DNA from: Thermobrachium celere DSM 8682
GTDB lineage: Bacteria > Bacillota > Clostridia > Clostridiales > Caloramatoraceae
Assembly (NCBI RefSeq): GCF_000430995.1
Contig: NZ_HF952018.1
Span: 873,776 to 937,775 of the forward strand
Length of the DNA: 64,000 bases
Direction of reading: 5' to 3'
In this document: in pieces, positions 63,160 to 64,000 of the stretch
How the letters are laid out: each line of letters starts with the position of its first letter
How positions within the stretch are numbered: the stretch's first letter is position 1
Program-made: the position numbers and the translations under genes
Notes under the pieces: generated by a model
The model's input: the letters and a program-made list of their open reading frames with translations, nothing else
Told to the model about the DNA's origin: nothing
Database searches by the model: none

Positions 63160-63170
63160 AACCCCCTCCA

Positions 63171-63443
63171 TCATTCATTACTTAACTTAACATTTTCAAC
63201 TTTACCACTTAGAACTATAGAATCTTGACTTATCTCTTTTATAATAAAATTCTCTCCTTTAATTTGTATTGTTCCAATATTGCTACTTACTCTTACTATA
63301 TTCGAGTTGTACTCAACAATTCCTTTGTGATTTTCAATTTCAACTTCTTCTGTACCAATAATCCTAATACAAGGTATGTCTAGAACTACTTCTTTTGGCA
63401 TCTCTAATGATTCACTTATTTTATGCTTCAATTTTCTTTTCAT
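63171..63443 (-). CDS. yqfC: Sporulation protein YqfC
   Basis: 90 residues: ISESLEMPKEVVLDIPCIRIIGTEEVEIENHKGIVEYNSNIVRVSSNIGTIQIKG is typical of the family. It forms the usual yqfC-yqfD pair in sporulating Firmicutes and opens the operon in this window. Confidence 0.93.
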   Translation of the reverse strand: MKRKLKHKISESLEMPKEVVLDIPCIRIIGTEEVEIENHKGIVEYNSNIVRVSSNIGTIQIKGENFIIKEISQDSIVLSGKVENVKLSNE

Positions 63444-63474
63444 AAACCACCCAATTCAAAATTACTTATTCTAT

Positions 63475-63499
63475 TAATATGCTAAAAATTAGCATATTA
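63475..63499 (-). repeat. Palindrome upstream of yqfC
   Basis: An 11-bp inverted repeat TAATATGCTAA (63475-63485) with its complement (63489-63499), 3-base centre, between the yqeY terminator and yqfC. On the minus strand its second arm reads GCATATT, a perfect sigma-E -35 (KMATATT). The -10 expected 14-15 bp later is poor. It may be an operator or part of a sporulation promoter. Confidence 0.35.
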
Positions 63500-63513
63500 T
63501 TAAGTAACTTATA

Positions 63514-63546
63514 AAAATTTAAGAGGTTAACTTGCGTTAACCTCTT
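63514..63546 (-). terminator. Terminator after yqeY
   Basis: An 11-bp stem AAGAGGTTAAC (63521-63531 with 63536-63546), 4-base loop, then AAATTTTTAT on the minus strand, just past the yqeY stop. Confidence 0.85.
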
Positions 63547-63550
63547 TATA

Positions 63551-63994
63551 TTACTGCAGATACTGCTTTACTATTTGATTTACTAACTTACCATCAGCTC
63601 TGCCTTTTACTTTTGGCATTACTATAGCCATGACTTTGCCCATATCCTTGATTGAATTTGCCTGTACTTCGTTCATGGCCTCCTTAACTATTTCAGATAT
63701 TTCTTCTTCTGTTAATTGCTGAGGAAGGTACTCAAGCAAAATCTCAATCTCTTTTTGAACTTGTTCTACAAGATCCTGCCTGTTCCCTTTTTCAAACTCC
63801 TCAATGGAGTCTCTTCTTTGCTTAACCTCTCTATTTAGAACTGATATTATTTGTTCATCATCTAATGTAGTTCCATCAGTTTTTTCAGCTTGAAGAATTG
63901 CTGCCTTTGCCATGTTTAATACATTAGCTCTAAATTTATCTTTATTTTTCATGGCAGCCTTCCAATCTTCTTGAATTCTTTCTTTGAGTGACAT
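63551..63994 (-). CDS. yqeY: YqeY family protein (GatB/YqeY domain)
   Basis: 147 residues, MSLKERIQEDWKAAMKNKDKFRANVLNMAKAAI start and DMGKVMAIVMPKVKGRADGKLVNQIVKQYL end, a complete GatB/YqeY-type helical protein. Role undefined; the tail resembles the tRNA-binding part of GatB. ATG at 63992-63994 gives the family start; a GTG at 63998-64000 is at the window edge and its ribosome site cannot be seen. In other Firmicutes it follows rpsU. Confidence 0.93.
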   Translation of the reverse strand: MSLKERIQEDWKAAMKNKDKFRANVLNMAKAAILQAEKTDGTTLDDEQIISVLNREVKQRRDSIEEFEKGNRQDLVEQVQKEIEILLEYLPQQLTEEEISEIVKEAMNEVQANSIKDMGKVMAIVMPKVKGRADGKLVNQIVKQYLQ

Positions 63995-64000
63995 ATTCAC

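Noticed and set aside
1-64000. CRISPR arrays, tRNA or rRNA genes, prophage
   Set aside because: No regularly spaced repeats, no tRNA-like cloverleaf and no rRNA motifs seen; the only mobile DNA is the ISL3 fragment at the left end.

Overview
The window reads as a low-GC, endospore-forming, motile member of the Clostridia/Tissierellia (Firmicutes). This is inferred from three things seen in the sequence: a very AT-rich composition; Firmicutes-specific genes (sigma-D type fliA, fliY with a CheC-like domain, flbD, cheD/cheC, yqfC-yqfD, a CotS-type kinase, a clostridial fliR-flhB fusion, ppdK); and the Bacillus/Clostridium order yqeY ... yqfC-yqfD-phoH-HD-ybeY-dgkA-cdd-era-recO ... dnaG-rpoD-trmK-yqfO. 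All but two protein genes (a HAD phosphatase and a CotS-like kinase) lie on the minus strand, so the gene order below reads from high to low coordinate.

Regions. (1) 63994-55007: yqeY, then a housekeeping/sporulation run yqfC, yqfD, phoH, 7TM-HD phosphodiesterase, ybeY, a dgkA-PAP2 fusion, cdd, era, recO and a DUF4342 protein, closed by a terminator. (2) 54830-51392: an HTH-CBS regulator and ppdK; each has its own promoter and each promoter overlaps an inverted repeat. (3) 51367-42380: CotS-like kinase (+), dgt, dnaG, rpoD, trmK, the Nif3-family gene, RNase P RNA, a HAD phosphatase (+) and an orphan ArsR regulator. (4) 42293-32190: a chemotaxis/switch operon fapA-cheW-cheD-cheB-cheR-cheA-cheC-cheY-cheW-fliM-fliY. 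(5) 32190-26268: a sigma-D type late operon flgM-flgN-flgK-flgL-fliW-csrA-fliD-fliT. (6) 26244-25045: a second sigma-D type unit flaG-(flaG-like)-fliS. (7) 24905-2945: one very long fla operon, flgB to flgG, carrying basal body, hook, stator, export gate, flhF-flhG, a PilZ protein and the sigma-D gene. (8) 2942-517: a TPR protein, a frameshifted LD-carboxypeptidase and an M20 amidohydrolase. (9) 500-1: the start of an ISL3-family insertion sequence that runs off the window.

The flagellar parts form a regulatory hierarchy. Early operons (flgB and fapA) start from sigma-A like promoters. The flgB operon ends with the sigma-D gene. The two late operons carry close matches to the sigma-D consensus (TAAAGTTT, 11-bp spacer, AACGATAA), and the first encodes the anti-sigma factor FlgM. 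No flagellin gene is in the window although fliS, fliD, fliW and csrA are, so the filament gene must lie elsewhere.

Two genes, ldcA and cheC, are each broken by an apparent single-base loss. I found no wholly new system. The points most worth a second look are the overlapping regulatory signals (terminator/promoter, terminator/ribosome site, operators on promoters), the two frameshifts, and a small membrane ORF with no standard start codon.
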